A stretch of 64,000 bases of DNA from Argyresthia goedartella (GCA_949825045.1 OX463829.1:30195715-30259714), one strand, 5' to 3'; counted from the first letter of the stretch, positions 7,497-18,429 are shown. Notes: generated by a model from the sequence alone, not told the origin. A program made the numbers and translations.

Positions 7497-10400
7497 ATGG
7501 GACGAGTGCTGGCTAACGGTCGAAATGTCCCAATTATGATCTCACAGGCAAAGGAAGGGAATAGTCTGGTTGTCAATGGAGAAATCTGTGGAATACCATG
7601 TTTCCTTACCATAGACACCGGAGCTTCTCGGACTGTGATCAGCTCTCGGCTACTGAGACACCTGACCAGAGATCATCTAGTCCGACCTAGGCATCTCCAG
7701 CTGCAAACTAATACCGGCCATTACATTTCCGTCCAAGGAGAAAGAGAGTTAGCTGTGAAAATAGGTGAAAAAGAATACTGGCATAAAATGATCGTTGCTA
7801 ACATCGTCGACGACTGCATTATTGGATTGGATTTTATGAGGAGACATGACTGTAAAATCGACTTGAAGGTTGGAGTTCTAAAGTTTGGAGTTTATGAGAT
7901 TCCTATACAAGGTGGAGTAAATGGAAATGTTTACTGTACCAGGAGAACCATTCTTCAACCAAGGTCACAGGTTTTAGTTCCAGTGAAATTGCCGAACTCC
8001 ACAAGGCCGCAATCTCACCGCTGTGTGGTGGTAGAGAGGTTGGATGCTGATAAACCGTGGATAACAGCCCGTACAATGGTAACCACGGCATCTACAGCAT
8101 TTGTAAGGATCCTTAATCCAAGCGACACGGAATGCGTCCTCAATAAAGGAACGCTGGTCGGATCATGCCAAGAAATTTCTTGGATAAGAGGCTGCCGGGA
8201 ATCTGAGGTAAACGTGAAACCTGGTCATGTTAAGCCTTCAATGGATGTTGAAAAATTACTAAATGACTCCAGGGAGCACCTTACCGAGGAGGAATTCGTT
8301 AAGGCGCGTAGCTTACTGCTACGATATCGCAACGTCTTTTCTTCGCATGATGATGACATTGGAAGAACTGGAGTGGTTCAGCATGAGATCGACACTGGGG
8401 AAACTATGCCTATCCGACAGCGCCCTCGGAGAGTTCCAGTAGCTCGGGAGAAGGAGGTTGAGGGCATGATCGAGGAAATGCAAAGAAGCGGCGTTATTGA
8501 ACCTTCAACAAGCCCGTGGTGTTCTCCCGTAGTTTTGGTTAAGAAGAAGGACGGCACCATGAGATTCTGTATTGACTACCGTCGACTTAATGATGTAACC
8601 AAGAAGGACAGTTATCCACTTCCACGAATCGACGACACTTTAGACACATTGAACGGAATGAAATGGTTTTCAACGTTGGATCTGAAAAGTGGCTATTGGC
8701 AAGTCGAAATCAAGGACAAGGATAAGGAGAAAACGGCCTTCTCTACTGGCAAGGGACTCTGGCAGTTCAATGTTATGCCATTTGGACTGTGTAATGCATC
8801 AGCCATATTTGAGAGATTAATGGAACAAATATTAGCTGGACTTCTAGGAGAAACTTGCTTGGTCTATTTGGATGACATCATTATCGTTGGTAGAGACTTC
8901 AACGACCACTTGAATAAATTGGAGCAGGTGCTAGGCAAACTACGAGGGGTAAATCTGAAACTCAGTCCGAAGAAATGCTCGTTTTTCAAACGTAAAGTGA
9001 ATTATTTAGGACACGTGATTTCGAAGGACGGCATCCAGACAGATCCTGAGAAGATTAGCGCCGTGAAGGATTGGCCGACGCCAAAAGACAAGACTGCAGT
9101 ACGTGCCTTTTTGGGGCTTTGTTCATACTACAGACGTTTTGTGAAGAACTTCTCGGATATAGCAAAGCCTTTGCATCAACTAACGGAAGAAAAGCGATCA
9201 TTTGACTGGAACGAACAATGTGAGTCAAGTTTCAACGAGCTTAAAGGAAGACTTTGTGAAACGCCAATATTGGGGTATCCAGACCCGGACGAGGATTTCA
9301 TTGTGGAAACAGATGCTAGTAATACTGGAATTGGAGGTGTCTTGTCGCAAAAGAAAGGAGATAACGAAGTTGTGATTGCATATTTCAGTAAGTCATTGTC
9401 AAAACCAGAGAGGAATTACTGTGTAACTCGGAGGGAATTGCTAGCAGTTGTCAAGACGTTACAGCATTTCAGCAAATACCTGCTGGGCAAAAAGTTTCGT
9501 ATCAGAACTGACCATGCTGCTTTAAAGTGGTTGCTAGAATTTAAAAACCCCGAGGGACAAGTGGCGAGATGGATTGAACAACTGCAGGAGTATGATTTCA
9601 TCATCGAACACCGTAGTGGGAAATCACATGGAAATACTGACGCCCTATCACGTAGACCTTGTGCGGACGACTGTAAACATTGCTCAAGACAAGAAGGCAA
9701 GGAATGTGTTCGAATGATAAGAACTGATACGGTTAGCGACGAGTGGAGTGATGAAATCATGCAGCAAGCGCAACAAGAGGACCCTGACGTGAGACCCATT
9801 TTTGATTGGATTAATGCTGGCGCACCTAAACCAAGATGGTGTGATGTAGCTCCTATGAGTGCGGTAACAAAAAGCTACTGGGCACAATGGGATAGCTTGG
9901 TTATGCATAATGGCGTTCTATGTAGAAAATGGGAATCAACAAATGGGAAGGATGCTCACCTGCAAGTCGTTGTCCCAAAGAAAAGGGTGAAAGATGTTTT
10001 GAGAAGCTTTCACGATGGAACATCCGGTGGACACCTTGGAGTAAAAAGGACCCTAATGAAAATTCGGCAACGCTTTTATTGGATTCACTGCCGAGAAGAT
10101 GTTGAAAATTGGTGTAAACGATGCACTAACTGTACATCAGTCAAGGGACCGCATACCCGTAGCCGAGGAACACTCAAGTTGTACAACGTGGGAGCCCCTT
10201 GGGAAAGGGTTGCGTTAGATGTCGCAGGACCATTCCCAGCATCGGACTCCGGAAACAAGTACATTCTTGTCGTGATGGATTACTTCACGAAGTGGCCTGA
10301 AGTATTTGCCATTCCTAATCAAGAAGCGGTAACCATAGCTGAAAAGTTAGTGAACGAAGTATTCTGCCGGTTTGGGGTACGACTCGAAATCCACAGTGAT

Positions 10401-11096
10401 CAAGGAAGAAACTTCGAGTCTGCGGTCTTTCAGGAGACTTGTCGCATAATGGGAATTCATAAGACGAGGACTACGGCGTATCATCCACAGTCAGATGGAA
10501 TGGTTGAGAGATTTAACCAGACACTGGAGAGACATCTAGCCAAGGTCGTTGAGAGCCATCAAAAAGATTGGGATCGGCATATCCCCCTCTTCCTGTTGTC
10601 TTATAGGTCGGCAACTCACGAAAGTACGGCGGTTACTCCATCGTATGCGAATTTTGGAAGAGAACTCCGTCTGCCTGCAGATCTCCTGACTGGACGTCCG
10701 CCCGATACACCGAGGACCATCACGGAATATGCAAATGATTTGCGGGATCGGATTGATGATGTTCACAGCCTGGTACGTGAACACGGGCTCCACGCTAGCA
10801 TAAAGATGAAAACCCGATATGACCGGAAGTCTTATCAAGTGGGTTTTGAGGAAGGTTCGTTGGTGTGGCTACATAACCCTATGCGACGAGTAGGAAAGTC
10901 CCCGAAACTATCTCCGAATTGGGAAGGGCCTTACAAGGTAGTCACCAAAATAAACGACGTCACGTATCGAATCCAGCGGAATCTTCGTAGTCCGAGCAAG
11001 ATTGTTCATGTTGACCGGCTGGCCAGATACCACGGAAATAATGATGCTCGGGACGAGCATGTCTTAGGAGGGGGTAGTGTTACGCCGGTAGGTTAG
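7497..11096 (+). CDS. pol: Gypsy Pol polyprotein (protease, RT, RNase H, integrase)
   Basis: The ORF has 1199 codons from the first ATG; translation probably starts by frameshift from gag. Domains by approximate residue: aspartic protease (DTGASRTVIS, ~39); reverse transcriptase (YRRLNDVT ~360, YLDDIIIV ~455); RNase H (ETDASNTGIGG ~603, IRTDHAALKWL ~670); integrase zinc finger (H...H...C...C, ~840-885) and DDE core (ALDVAGPF ~907, HSDQGRNF ~966, VERFNQTLE ~1003). A C-terminal GPYKVV/VHVDRL module follows. All key acidic residues are present and there is no break, so the gene looks functional. The last 19 bases lie inside the 3' LTR. Order PR-RT-RH-IN is typical of Ty3/gypsy. Confidence 0.96.
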   Translation: MGRVLANGRNVPIMISQAKEGNSLVVNGEICGIPCFLTIDTGASRTVISSRLLRHLTRDHLVRPRHLQLQTNTGHYISVQGERELAVKIGEKEYWHKMIVANIVDDCIIGLDFMRRHDCKIDLKVGVLKFGVYEIPIQGGVNGNVYCTRRTILQPRSQVLVPVKLPNSTRPQSHRCVVVERLDADKPWITARTMVTTASTAFVRILNPSDTECVLNKGTLVGSCQEISWIRGCRESEVNVKPGHVKPSMDVEKLLNDSREHLTEEEFVKARSLLLRYRNVFSSHDDDIGRTGVVQHEIDTGETMPIRQRPRRVPVAREKEVEGMIEEMQRSGVIEPSTSPWCSPVVLVKKKDGTMRFCIDYRRLNDVTKKDSYPLPRIDDTLDTLNGMKWFSTLDLKSGYWQVEIKDKDKEKTAFSTGKGLWQFNVMPFGLCNASAIFERLMEQILAGLLGETCLVYLDDIIIVGRDFNDHLNKLEQVLGKLRGVNLKLSPKKCSFFKRKVNYLGHVISKDGIQTDPEKISAVKDWPTPKDKTAVRAFLGLCSYYRRFVKNFSDIAKPLHQLTEEKRSFDWNEQCESSFNELKGRLCETPILGYPDPDEDFIVETDASNTGIGGVLSQKKGDNEVVIAYFSKSLSKPERNYCVTRRELLAVVKTLQHFSKYLLGKKFRIRTDHAALKWLLEFKNPEGQVARWIEQLQEYDFIIEHRSGKSHGNTDALSRRPCADDCKHCSRQEGKECVRMIRTDTVSDEWSDEIMQQAQQEDPDVRPIFDWINAGAPKPRWCDVAPMSAVTKSYWAQWDSLVMHNGVLCRKWESTNGKDAHLQVVVPKKRVKDVLRSFHDGTSGGHLGVKRTLMKIRQRFYWIHCREDVENWCKRCTNCTSVKGPHTRSRGTLKLYNVGAPWERVALDVAGPFPASDSGNKYILVVMDYFTKWPEVFAIPNQEAVTIAEKLVNEVFCRFGVRLEIHSDQGRNFESAVFQETCRIMGIHKTRTTAYHPQSDGMVERFNQTLERHLAKVVESHQKDWDRHIPLFLLSYRSATHESTAVTPSYANFGRELRLPADLLTGRPPDTPRTITEYANDLRDRIDDVHSLVREHGLHASIKMKTRYDRKSYQVGFEEGSLVWLHNPMRRVGKSPKLSPNWEGPYKVVTKINDVTYRIQRNLRSPSKIVHVDRLARYHGNNDARDEHVLGGGSVTPVG

Positions 11097-12145
11097 GTCA
11101 AAAACTTTGAACGTCAATTTCAGTGCTTTAGAGGCGTTTTCAGCAGGCTGAAAAGTCATTTCAGGCCGTTTCAGAAGTTACTCTATCACATATCTAAAGA
11201 TCGAAATTTCACCCAAGTTGCCGTCGTTTTCAGGCGCCTTAAACATGTTTTCAGTCCGTTTCAGGGCACCCTCTATCAGATGACGCCATAACCTGAAAAC
11301 CTGTTTTCAGGCGTTTTCAGGACCCCTTATGGGCCTCTGAAGCACAAATCGTTATATGGCGAAATATCCGGTAGGAGTGACAGAGATAGCACTACTAGAA
11401 AGAGATAGCTATACTCGGAACATTCGAGAAGTGTGTGACAGAGATAGCACTACTAGAAAGAGATAGCTATACTCGGAACATTCGAGAAGGGAGTGACAGA
11501 GAGAGTGCACCATTAGAGAGAGACATATATGGTCTCGAATTTTCTCGGCCCGCACGCTGGTCCTTACTAGAATATTCGCGATATGTGTGGACAATGTGTC
11601 CAGAGCGGCTCCGCGGGATATAAAAGGCGCCGACGGCCGGCGCGAGTTAGTTCACACATCGACACCGTTTCGACCGCCGCGCACACGGATCTCCGCTTCG
11701 CCGTCCCGCTGCAGTTCACCCGCCGCTTCGTGCGAAGCGGACGTGTGTAACACGCGCCCGTGCGCGCCGCGATCGCGATACCCGCGCGGCGAGTGTTCAC
11801 GGAGGGGATTATCACATCGGGACGGACGCCGGCTCTGCCTAAGGTCGTGCCTGGTGTGTAACCCTTTCTGTGACGCCAGCTCGTCCATAGCCCGCCGCTA
11901 TGGACGAGCCCAAAAGCCCTTCTCAGGGCTATAGTGCCAGTGACATTGTGCGAGTTTGTGCTAGTGATAGTGACGATGTCGTGAATGTGAACAGCCCGCC
12001 GCTGGGTGAAACCCCGCGTCGGCGCCGCGCGCAGCGATCGGCATCACTGGAAGGCCTGCTCCCTATCTCCACGTCGACGGAGTACGGGTCGCCCGTGGTG
12101 CGGCGTCCTGTGTACCCGAGGGCAGAGCTTGAGCTGGACGAATTA
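11078..12145 (+). repeat. Gypsy 3' LTR, left piece
   Basis: It begins TGTTACG after a GGAGGGGGTA polypurine tract. It matches 4940-6007 with about 5 substitutions over 1068 bp, and repeats the heat-shock block, TATA box and start-codon hairpin. Similarity ends just after GAGCTGGACGA at 12141. Confidence 0.92.
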
Positions 12146-14083
12146 TATTTAATTCGGGCCGCTCAAGCCAACCTGTTTTCGGCGGGCCTACTTCGTGCCA
12201 TGGAGGCATACGTCACCGCAAGCCGCGCTGCCCTGTCGGGCAAGCCCACGGCTTGTATCGACGCCGAGCTCCTCGACGCACAATTAGTGGAGCAGGCAAA
12301 AACGCGGCCTTTGGTGCTGCCACCAACCCGCGGGACGAGGCGCCCGCGTAGCGAAAGCCCGAGCGACGAGCTGCGTCTCCGAGGAGATGGAAAGCGAGTC
12401 CAGCTTGCGGACTCGCCGACCCCGCCACCGACGAACCAGTCGCCGCCGAGGAAGACGGGCCTCGACATGCCGTCGCTGTCGCCCTGGACGGGCGCGCTTC
12501 AGGCACCCGCCCCCGCCCCTGGACTGTCCGCCGCCGCGAGTGACTATGAGAGTGCTTCAACTCAAACAGGTACGAGTGTTTTACCTAATAAGTGCTCTCC
12601 TACAGTGTCGTTTGCCGCGGCGGCCGCGACCGCATCCACCGTGTCTGGGGCACCGCGCCCCAGCACCGCGTCCCCCCCCCGTTCAGTGAGGCACCCGGTG
12701 CCGCCAACCGCGCGTCCGCCCGCCCCGTCGGCGACCACGTCGCGAGTGCCCGCCCGCCCCACGTGCTATAATACGCCCGCGATAGTGCCCGCCCGCCCTA
12801 CGCGCCCCGCCGCCGCGCCCGCGAACCCGCCCACCGCCGCGACTGTGCCCGCCCGCCCTACGCGCCCCGCCGCTGCGCCTGCGAACCCGCACGCCTCCGC
12901 ACCCGCGAAAGGGCCGGCCCGCCCAATGCCGCCCGCCCGCCCAACGCCGCCTGCCACTGCCGCCGGCCAAACCGCAGCCGCGATTGCCACCGCCACCGCC
13001 GCCCCGTCGGGAGGCGCTGCGCCACAGCAGCCCCGCCAGCCGCGCTATCCGCCCCTTATTGTGGAGGTCCTACCCAACTGGGCCGACCACTTCAGGGCGA
13101 TAGCCAGCGAGCTCGGCCGGGCTCCCAGCGCGCGTGCCTACCAAAAGGGTGTGCGCTTCACCCCCACGGCCGACGACGAGTACCGGCTTGTACAGCGCTA
13201 TCTGTGCAGGCTGGAGAAGGACCACGGAGTTCGGTGGTTCTCTTACTCGCTGCCGGCCGACAAGACCCAGAAGGTGGCGATCCGCGGGCTGCCTTCAAAC
13301 ACCACGCCGGAAGAGATCGTCGCGGCACTTGCGGAACTCGGTGTGGAGGCCGAGTACTGCAAGCAGATCCGGGCGCGCAAGGGGCGCCCCGGTTGCATCT
13401 TCTTCGCCAGCCTGAAGAAGAATCCCGACCGTGCCCCCGGCGCTGTGTACGAGATCACGGAGCTCTTGTACATGCCGGGGGTGAAGATCGAGGCCTGGCG
13501 CTCGAAGCAGGGCCCGGCCCAGTGCCACAGGTGCCAGCAATTCCGGCACTCGTCGCATATGTGCCACCGCCCCCTAGCGTGCGTACGTTGCGGCGGTCCC
13601 CACTCGGCGCGGGAATGCCCCCGCCCGAAAGACCAGCCGCCGACGTGCGCCAACTGCGGTGGACCGCACACGGCAAATAATGCGACGTGCCCCGTGTTCC
13701 GCCAGGAGGCGCGGAACAAGAAGGCCGGCACTGTGGCGCTCACCAACGCGCCCGGGCCCAAGAAGGTGCAGCCTCCCCCTCTGCCTCGTCCCGATCTGCA
13801 GGAACCAACGGCGCCCGCCTCGCTTATGGCGCAGGCGAACGACGGAGCCCCCAGGCAGAAGACGAAGCGGGGGGGGAAGAAGAAGAAGAAGGCGACGGCT
13901 CCACCTGCCGCCGGCGCCGCGGCGGCTACTCTCGCCGCCAGCGAGACTGCGGCCGCCGCTGGCGCCGCCACTCCGGCTGCGGCGATAGGGCAGCAGGACT
14001 TGGGGCACCTCACAGCCCTGCTCGCCCTCCTCAGCGACCCCACTGCCCTGGACAGACTCACCGCTCTGCTCCGCAATGCATGA
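11900..14083 (+). CDS. Jockey-type non-LTR ORF1 (Gag-like), starting in gypsy LTR sequence
   Basis: This 727-residue ORF takes its first ~81 codons from LTR sequence shared with 5762-6003. It then passes without a break into a long proline/alanine-rich region (~200-370). Next comes a PRE_C2HC-type domain (KVAIRGLPSNTTPEEIV, ~455 on) and three CCHC knuckles (CHRCQQFRHSSHMC, CVRCGGPHSAREC, CANCGGPHTANNATC, ~545-600). A lysine run (KKKKK) and an alanine-rich tail close it. This layout is typical of Jockey-clade ORF1 proteins, which bind RNA. It overlaps ORF2 by ATGCATGA. GC content is much higher than the surroundings. No separate 5' end of the non-LTR element is visible. Confidence 0.88.
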   Translation: MDEPKSPSQGYSASDIVRVCASDSDDVVNVNSPPLGETPRRRRAQRSASLEGLLPISTSTEYGSPVVRRPVYPRAELELDELYLIRAAQANLFSAGLLRAMEAYVTASRAALSGKPTACIDAELLDAQLVEQAKTRPLVLPPTRGTRRPRSESPSDELRLRGDGKRVQLADSPTPPPTNQSPPRKTGLDMPSLSPWTGALQAPAPAPGLSAAASDYESASTQTGTSVLPNKCSPTVSFAAAAATASTVSGAPRPSTASPPRSVRHPVPPTARPPAPSATTSRVPARPTCYNTPAIVPARPTRPAAAPANPPTAATVPARPTRPAAAPANPHASAPAKGPARPMPPARPTPPATAAGQTAAAIATATAAPSGGAAPQQPRQPRYPPLIVEVLPNWADHFRAIASELGRAPSARAYQKGVRFTPTADDEYRLVQRYLCRLEKDHGVRWFSYSLPADKTQKVAIRGLPSNTTPEEIVAALAELGVEAEYCKQIRARKGRPGCIFFASLKKNPDRAPGAVYEITELLYMPGVKIEAWRSKQGPAQCHRCQQFRHSSHMCHRPLACVRCGGPHSARECPRPKDQPPTCANCGGPHTANNATCPVFRQEARNKKAGTVALTNAPGPKKVQPPPLPRPDLQEPTAPASLMAQANDGAPRQKTKRGGKKKKKATAPPAAGAAAATLAASETAAAAGAATPAAAIGQQDLGHLTALLALLSDPTALDRLTALLRNA

Positions 14084-16720
14084 GCCGCTCAGGGTCGTCC
14101 ACTGGAACGCGCAGTCGCTGACAGGGAAGAAGCGGCTGCTCCACGTGTTCCTGAGGGACAACCGCGTCGACGTGATGCTCATCAGCGAGACATTCCTAGC
14201 CGGAAGCGACAAGCTGTCTACTGCTACTTCGTCTATCGCAAGGACGAGAAGTCCACCAGCGGCCGGGCCTTTCGAGGCTTGGCAGTCATCGTCGGCAGGA
14301 AGATCGTCCACCAGCTCGTTGACGCCCAGGAGTATACATCCCTGTATGCTTTGGGCGACGACCTCCAGGTCGCCGGCCAGGTGCTGCGACTCTACGCCGC
14401 CTACAAGCCCCCCAGTACACCAATCCGCACCGCCGAGCTACGGGGGTTGCTACAGTCGCCGCATCCGACACTCGTCGCTGGCGACCTCAACGCCAAGCAC
14501 ACCGTCTGGAACTCCACCAGGGTGTGCCCAGCTGGACGCGCCATCCTTGCCGACTCCGTGAGCCACAACTACGATGTCATCGGTCCCGACGAGCCCACCC
14601 ACTTCGATTCGCGGGCCGGTTGGGACACCATCGACGTCGTAGTCGTCAGAGGTCTCCGGACTCCGCCGAGCCAGGAGGTTCTCCCTGACCTCCCATCGGA
14701 CCACAGGCCAGTACTTCTCGTCCTGGCGGACCTGCCCACCCGGGTCTCTCCGCCAGCATCACGCCGACGCTACCAGTGGGGCGCCTTCACCGCCGCCCTC
14801 GACCAGTCTTCGACCACATGTCCAGTCAACCAGCCGGAAGACGTTGACCGCCTGGCATCGCTGCTAACAACCCAGATCCGAGACGCGCTCGACCTATCAT
14901 CGCACACCGTAGCTCGCGGGGGGAAGCCCAATCCTCTTCCTGCTGAGCTACGCGCACTCATCCGCGATAAGCGCGCTCTCCGGAAGCAGTGGCAGCAAAC
15001 CCGCTGCCCAACGATGAAGACCAGGCTCAACGCCATGACGGCAGAGCTGAAGCGCCGACTTGATCTCCACGCCGAAGAATCTTGGGAACGCCACGTCGAG
15101 TCCATGGGCGACCACGTCCCCTCCGTGCATCGCCTATGCCGGGATTTGTCGACTACTCCAACTCCCGTCCGACCAATCCTGGGCAGCGACGGCCTACCAA
15201 GATTTCGAGCCCAAGACCGTGCGGAGATCTTCGCCGAATGCCTCGAGAAGCAGTTCAAGCCGAACCCTACGGATGATGTGGAACACGTCGCAGCAGTCGA
15301 GAGACACCTGCGAGAGTACTTCGCCTCGCCGATAGCTCCCGAAGAGGACCCAACCGTCGTCACGCCCGGCCAGATCATGCGTGCATTCAGACGTACCAAG
15401 CCCAGGAAAGCCCCGGGCGCAGACCGCATACCTAACATGGCGCTGCTACATTTGCCGCCACGTACTGTGGCGGCCGTTACGCGCCTGTTTAACGGTATCT
15501 TGCGCACGGGCCACTTCCCAACCCAATGGAAGGAGGGCTTGGTCATCATGTTGCCCAAGCCGGGCAAGGACTCCAAGCTGCCTGAGAGCTATCGGCCGAT
15601 AACTCTACTGAGTACCATCTCAAAGGTGTTTGAGAAACTCCTGCTGGCGAAGCTACTGCCCCACATCCAGCCGCGCCCAGAACAGTTCGGCTTCAGGCCC
15701 AAACATTCTACGACGCTTCAGCTCACCAGAGTACTGAATGACATGACGGTTTGTTTAAACAAGAAGGAATACACTGTCGCAGTACTCCTGGACATGGAGA
15801 AGGCATTTGACAGAGTATGGCACGAGGGGTTGCTGTACAAATTGTCGACGTCTCCAGCCCCAAGAAGACTGGTCCAGATCATCGCCTCCTTCCTGAAGAA
15901 TCGCCGCTTCCGAGTGATGGTGGAAGACGCCGTCTCCGAGGAACACCCCGTTGCAGCCGGCGTCCCTCAGGGGTCCTGCCTGTCTCCAGCCTGTTACTCC
16001 CAATATACGGACGACATCCCCGTCGGGCAGGGTGCCCAGCTGGCACTCTTCGCCGACGACGCTGCCTACTACGCGTCGTCGATCCAGGCACGGCACGCTG
16101 CCGTCAAACTGCAGCGCACCCTGGACATCTTACCCGACTGGCTCGCCAAGTGGCGGTTGTCCGTCAACGTTGGGAAGACGCAGGCGCTCATCACAGGCCA
16201 GTCCCCCCTTCCACCACCACTCCAGCTCCAAGGACAGGACATCGCGTGGTCTCCGCAGGTGAAGTACCTGGGAGTGACCATCGATCGCCGGCTCACCATG
16301 AAGCAACATGTCGACAACGTCGTCAACCAGGTCAAGGTGGCACGCGCCAAGCTGCGTCCACTTCTCGACTCCAGCCTCCCTCTGAGGGCGAAGCTCGGGA
16401 TCTACAAGTGCTACGTGAGATCCCGCCTCACCTACGCGGCCCCGGCATGGTACGCCCTGTGCTCGGAGACGAACAAACGGAGACTCCGAGCCCAAGAGAA
16501 CCTCTCTTTGCGTACCATCGTCGACGCCCCCCGCTACGTGAGGAATGCGACGATCCAGAGGGACCTCAGATGGGAACCAGTGGACCAGTTTGTCCAGAGG
16601 CTGGCGAAGGGCATGTTCGCGCGTGCGGATAGCTCACATCATCCGCACATCCGCGACATGGCGCCGTACCACGCGCGCCCGCCCGACCGCCGCCGCCTGC
16701 CACGCGACCTGGTTGCCTAG
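14076..16720 (+). pseudogene. Jockey-type non-LTR ORF2 (endonuclease-reverse transcriptase), one frameshift
   Basis: ORF2 begins with ATG at 14076, overlapping the ORF1 stop. The APE endonuclease N-terminus (VVHWNAQSL, LISETFL) is in one frame to about 14215. The rest is in another frame (YRKDEKSTSGRAF, GDLNAKHTVWN, SDHRPVLL). So a single small indel near 14210-14225 breaks an otherwise complete ~880-residue protein. The reverse transcriptase is intact (YRPITLLSTISKVFE, LLDMEKAFDRVW, GVPQGSCLSP, FADDAAYY at ~16043) with a typical C-terminal tail to 16720. There is no poly(A) or microsatellite tail: the sequence runs into diverged LTR sequence at ~16812. Confidence 0.9.
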
Positions 16721-16811
16721 CCGGCGATCATCCAAAGGAACACCCCTCGTGAGAACATCTCCACCGCCCGCGAGGGCCCCCCGATGACCTGTCCATAGGA
16801 GTGGACAGAGG

Positions 16812-17130
16812 CGCTTCTTCAGGAAGAGATCCGATGATCTGACCCTGACTCCCCACGCCCCAGAATGGGTGCGTGAGAAGAATACTTGATTGATTGCGAG
16901 TTAGTTATATTTTAACTGCGATCGAGTGCTAGTACAAGGATAATCGGAAAGAAAGACTCTTCGTGTGAATAGTGAGTGCATAATTAGTGAAATAGTGTGT
17001 GTGTGTTTTAGTGGATTTTATGTACAGTTCGTGTGAATTGTAAGTGCCTAATTTGGGTAATAAAGTGAGTGTTTTAATTAGTGGATTAATTCGTGTTTTT
17101 CTATCAAATACGAACCCCACGCTCGTAACA
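16812..17130 (+). repeat. Gypsy 3' LTR, right piece
   Basis: 16896-17130 matches 6092-6326 with 3 differences and ends CGTAACA. The preceding ~84 bp are homologous to 6008-6091 but much more diverged (about 8 mismatches in 66 aligned bases, then unalignable). The break between the two LTR pieces is therefore not a clean insertion. Confidence 0.85.
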
Positions 17131-17861
17131 ATATGATTATTTTATAAGATAATTTTGTAATCATAAATAAGTAGCCTAAAATTCATCATAAAATGCGAAA
17201 TGAATTATGGAAATCATATTAGAATTAACAAGTCCTTATTAAATCAATTTCCGGTATATTCGAAATAGTTGTTTCTATAAATATAATTTATAATAAATAA
17301 TAAGATCATAATATCAGATAATTGTCATAATAATTAATAATATTTTACACGATTTAAATCACTAAGATTTTACATGTATTTCTGTCTTTCTACAATTATG
17401 TTTGTGTGGCGCCAAAGCGGCCACGTGTGGCGGCAAATTTGTTATTGTCAGACAGGGTATAAAAGCAACAGTGAACAACATGGCCGGTCACTTGTGTCTG
17501 GGCGTCCGTTCCGAACTAATCTCGGTAAGTGAATTAATCCTGCCTTTCATTGTGCTTTTATGTTTCTGGCTCAATGATTATTTAAATTGTGCTAAATCTG
17601 TTTTAATATTATTTTGTACTACTTGTATCCTATATAAAAAAGAGGCGATATTCTATTGTAACAACTAGCTTTGTAGATATATCGACGATATAAAGGATAT
17701 TGGGTGTTTTATGACCATGCGAATAAATATCCGACAGTAGATTAGTTTATTTTATATACAGTGTAATATATATTCACATAAAATCGTACTTTCATCTCAA
17801 GTTTCACTTTCAATAAATGAAATATAAGGTAATGTGTTATTTCATTTCTCAGATGTCATTA
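17131..17861. other. AT-rich stretch with an isolated promoter-like island
   Basis: This is mostly AT-rich and non-coding. A GC-richer island at 17400-17530 contains GTATAAAAGCA (TATA at ~17457), an ATG at 17480 and a good 5' splice-site-like CGGTAAGTG at ~17521. It could be a remnant of an LTR or a host promoter. No paired repeat or target duplication was found. Confidence 0.35.
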
Positions 17862-18084
17862 TTAGAGAATGTGATGGTGAATATAATGGATAACCAGGGA
17901 TCCTAATAGTAATCTGCTGAATCTAGGTTTGCCTATCGAGATTATAGAGAATAATTTAACACGCTCAAAAATTTTGGCAATGAGACATAGTTTAGATATG
18001 GGCCTGTAATGCTCCACAGGCTCGCGAGATCCTTTTTTATGTATGGGAGAGATATAGGCACACTTCCAACGTGATGGCATTACA
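17862..18084 (-). pseudogene. Non-LTR reverse transcriptase fragment, downstream half
   Basis: The minus strand encodes RT finger motifs (PSRWKCAYISPIHKKGS, HYRPISKLC). It degrades after FERV. It is the continuation of the fragment at 25197-25556, separated by BEL-D. The copies of CCTTC at 18085-18089 and 25192-25196 mark the insertion point. Confidence 0.75.
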
Positions 18085-18089
18085 CCTTC

Positions 18090-18314
18090 TGTCCAGTGAA
18101 CATAATTATGTTTGATTAATTATAAACCAAATACACTTGTTAATCTTTTATTTTTTATCCTTTACAAAATATTGTGCGTATGGCTAAGAAGCCGATGAGG
18201 TAATGAAATTCTCTATACAGAGTTGCAACGGCACAAACTAAGCGCCTGTGGAAAAAACAATAGCAATCTATATTACCAATGATTATTGCTATACTAAAGC
18301 CATAGGCGGCGACA
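18090..18314 (-). repeat. BEL-D 3' LTR (225 bp)
   Basis: On the plus strand it reads TGTCCAGTGAACA to GGCGGCGACA. It is identical to the copy at 24967-25191 over 225 bases by visual comparison. Confidence 0.95.
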
Positions 18315-18429
18315 TAATCTTCCCCCGCCCAAAAAATATAAATTCCTAAGGAAATATTTAAGTATTCACGTAAACAAAATAAAAAAATATATAAAAAAAA
18401 TTACACTACTACACTAAAAAAGTTTATCA

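Larger units (their letters stand above)
4940..17130 (+). mobile_element. Ty3/gypsy retrotransposon with a non-LTR element embedded in its 3' LTR
   Basis: Order: 5' LTR 4940-6326, tRNA-Leu-type primer site 6329, gag 6352-7485, pol 7497-11096, and a 3' LTR in two pieces (11078-12145 and ~16812-17130) separated by a Jockey-type ORF1/ORF2. The LTRs begin TGTTACG and end CGTAACA. Flanks show a 4-bp match ATAT (4936-4939 and 17131-17134); this is weak because the flanks are AT-rich. The two LTRs differ at about 5 sites in the 1068 bp left of the insert and 3 sites in the last 235 bp, so integration was recent. There is no env-like ORF after pol. Confidence 0.93.

Noticed and set aside
12163..14076. 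Several long minus-strand ORFs opposite the non-LTR ORF1
   Set aside because: They are low-complexity Arg/Gly/Ala-rich frames caused by high GC content and lie antisense to a well-supported gene.
17400..17664. Possible solo LTR (TGTTTGTG...GTAACA)
   Set aside because: The flanking bases do not form a target duplication and no second copy is present in the window.
17402..17668. An 88-codon ORF with a TATA box upstream as a small host gene
   Set aside because: The protein is low in complexity and unrecognised, and a splice-donor-like site interrupts it. Only the promoter-like island is noted.
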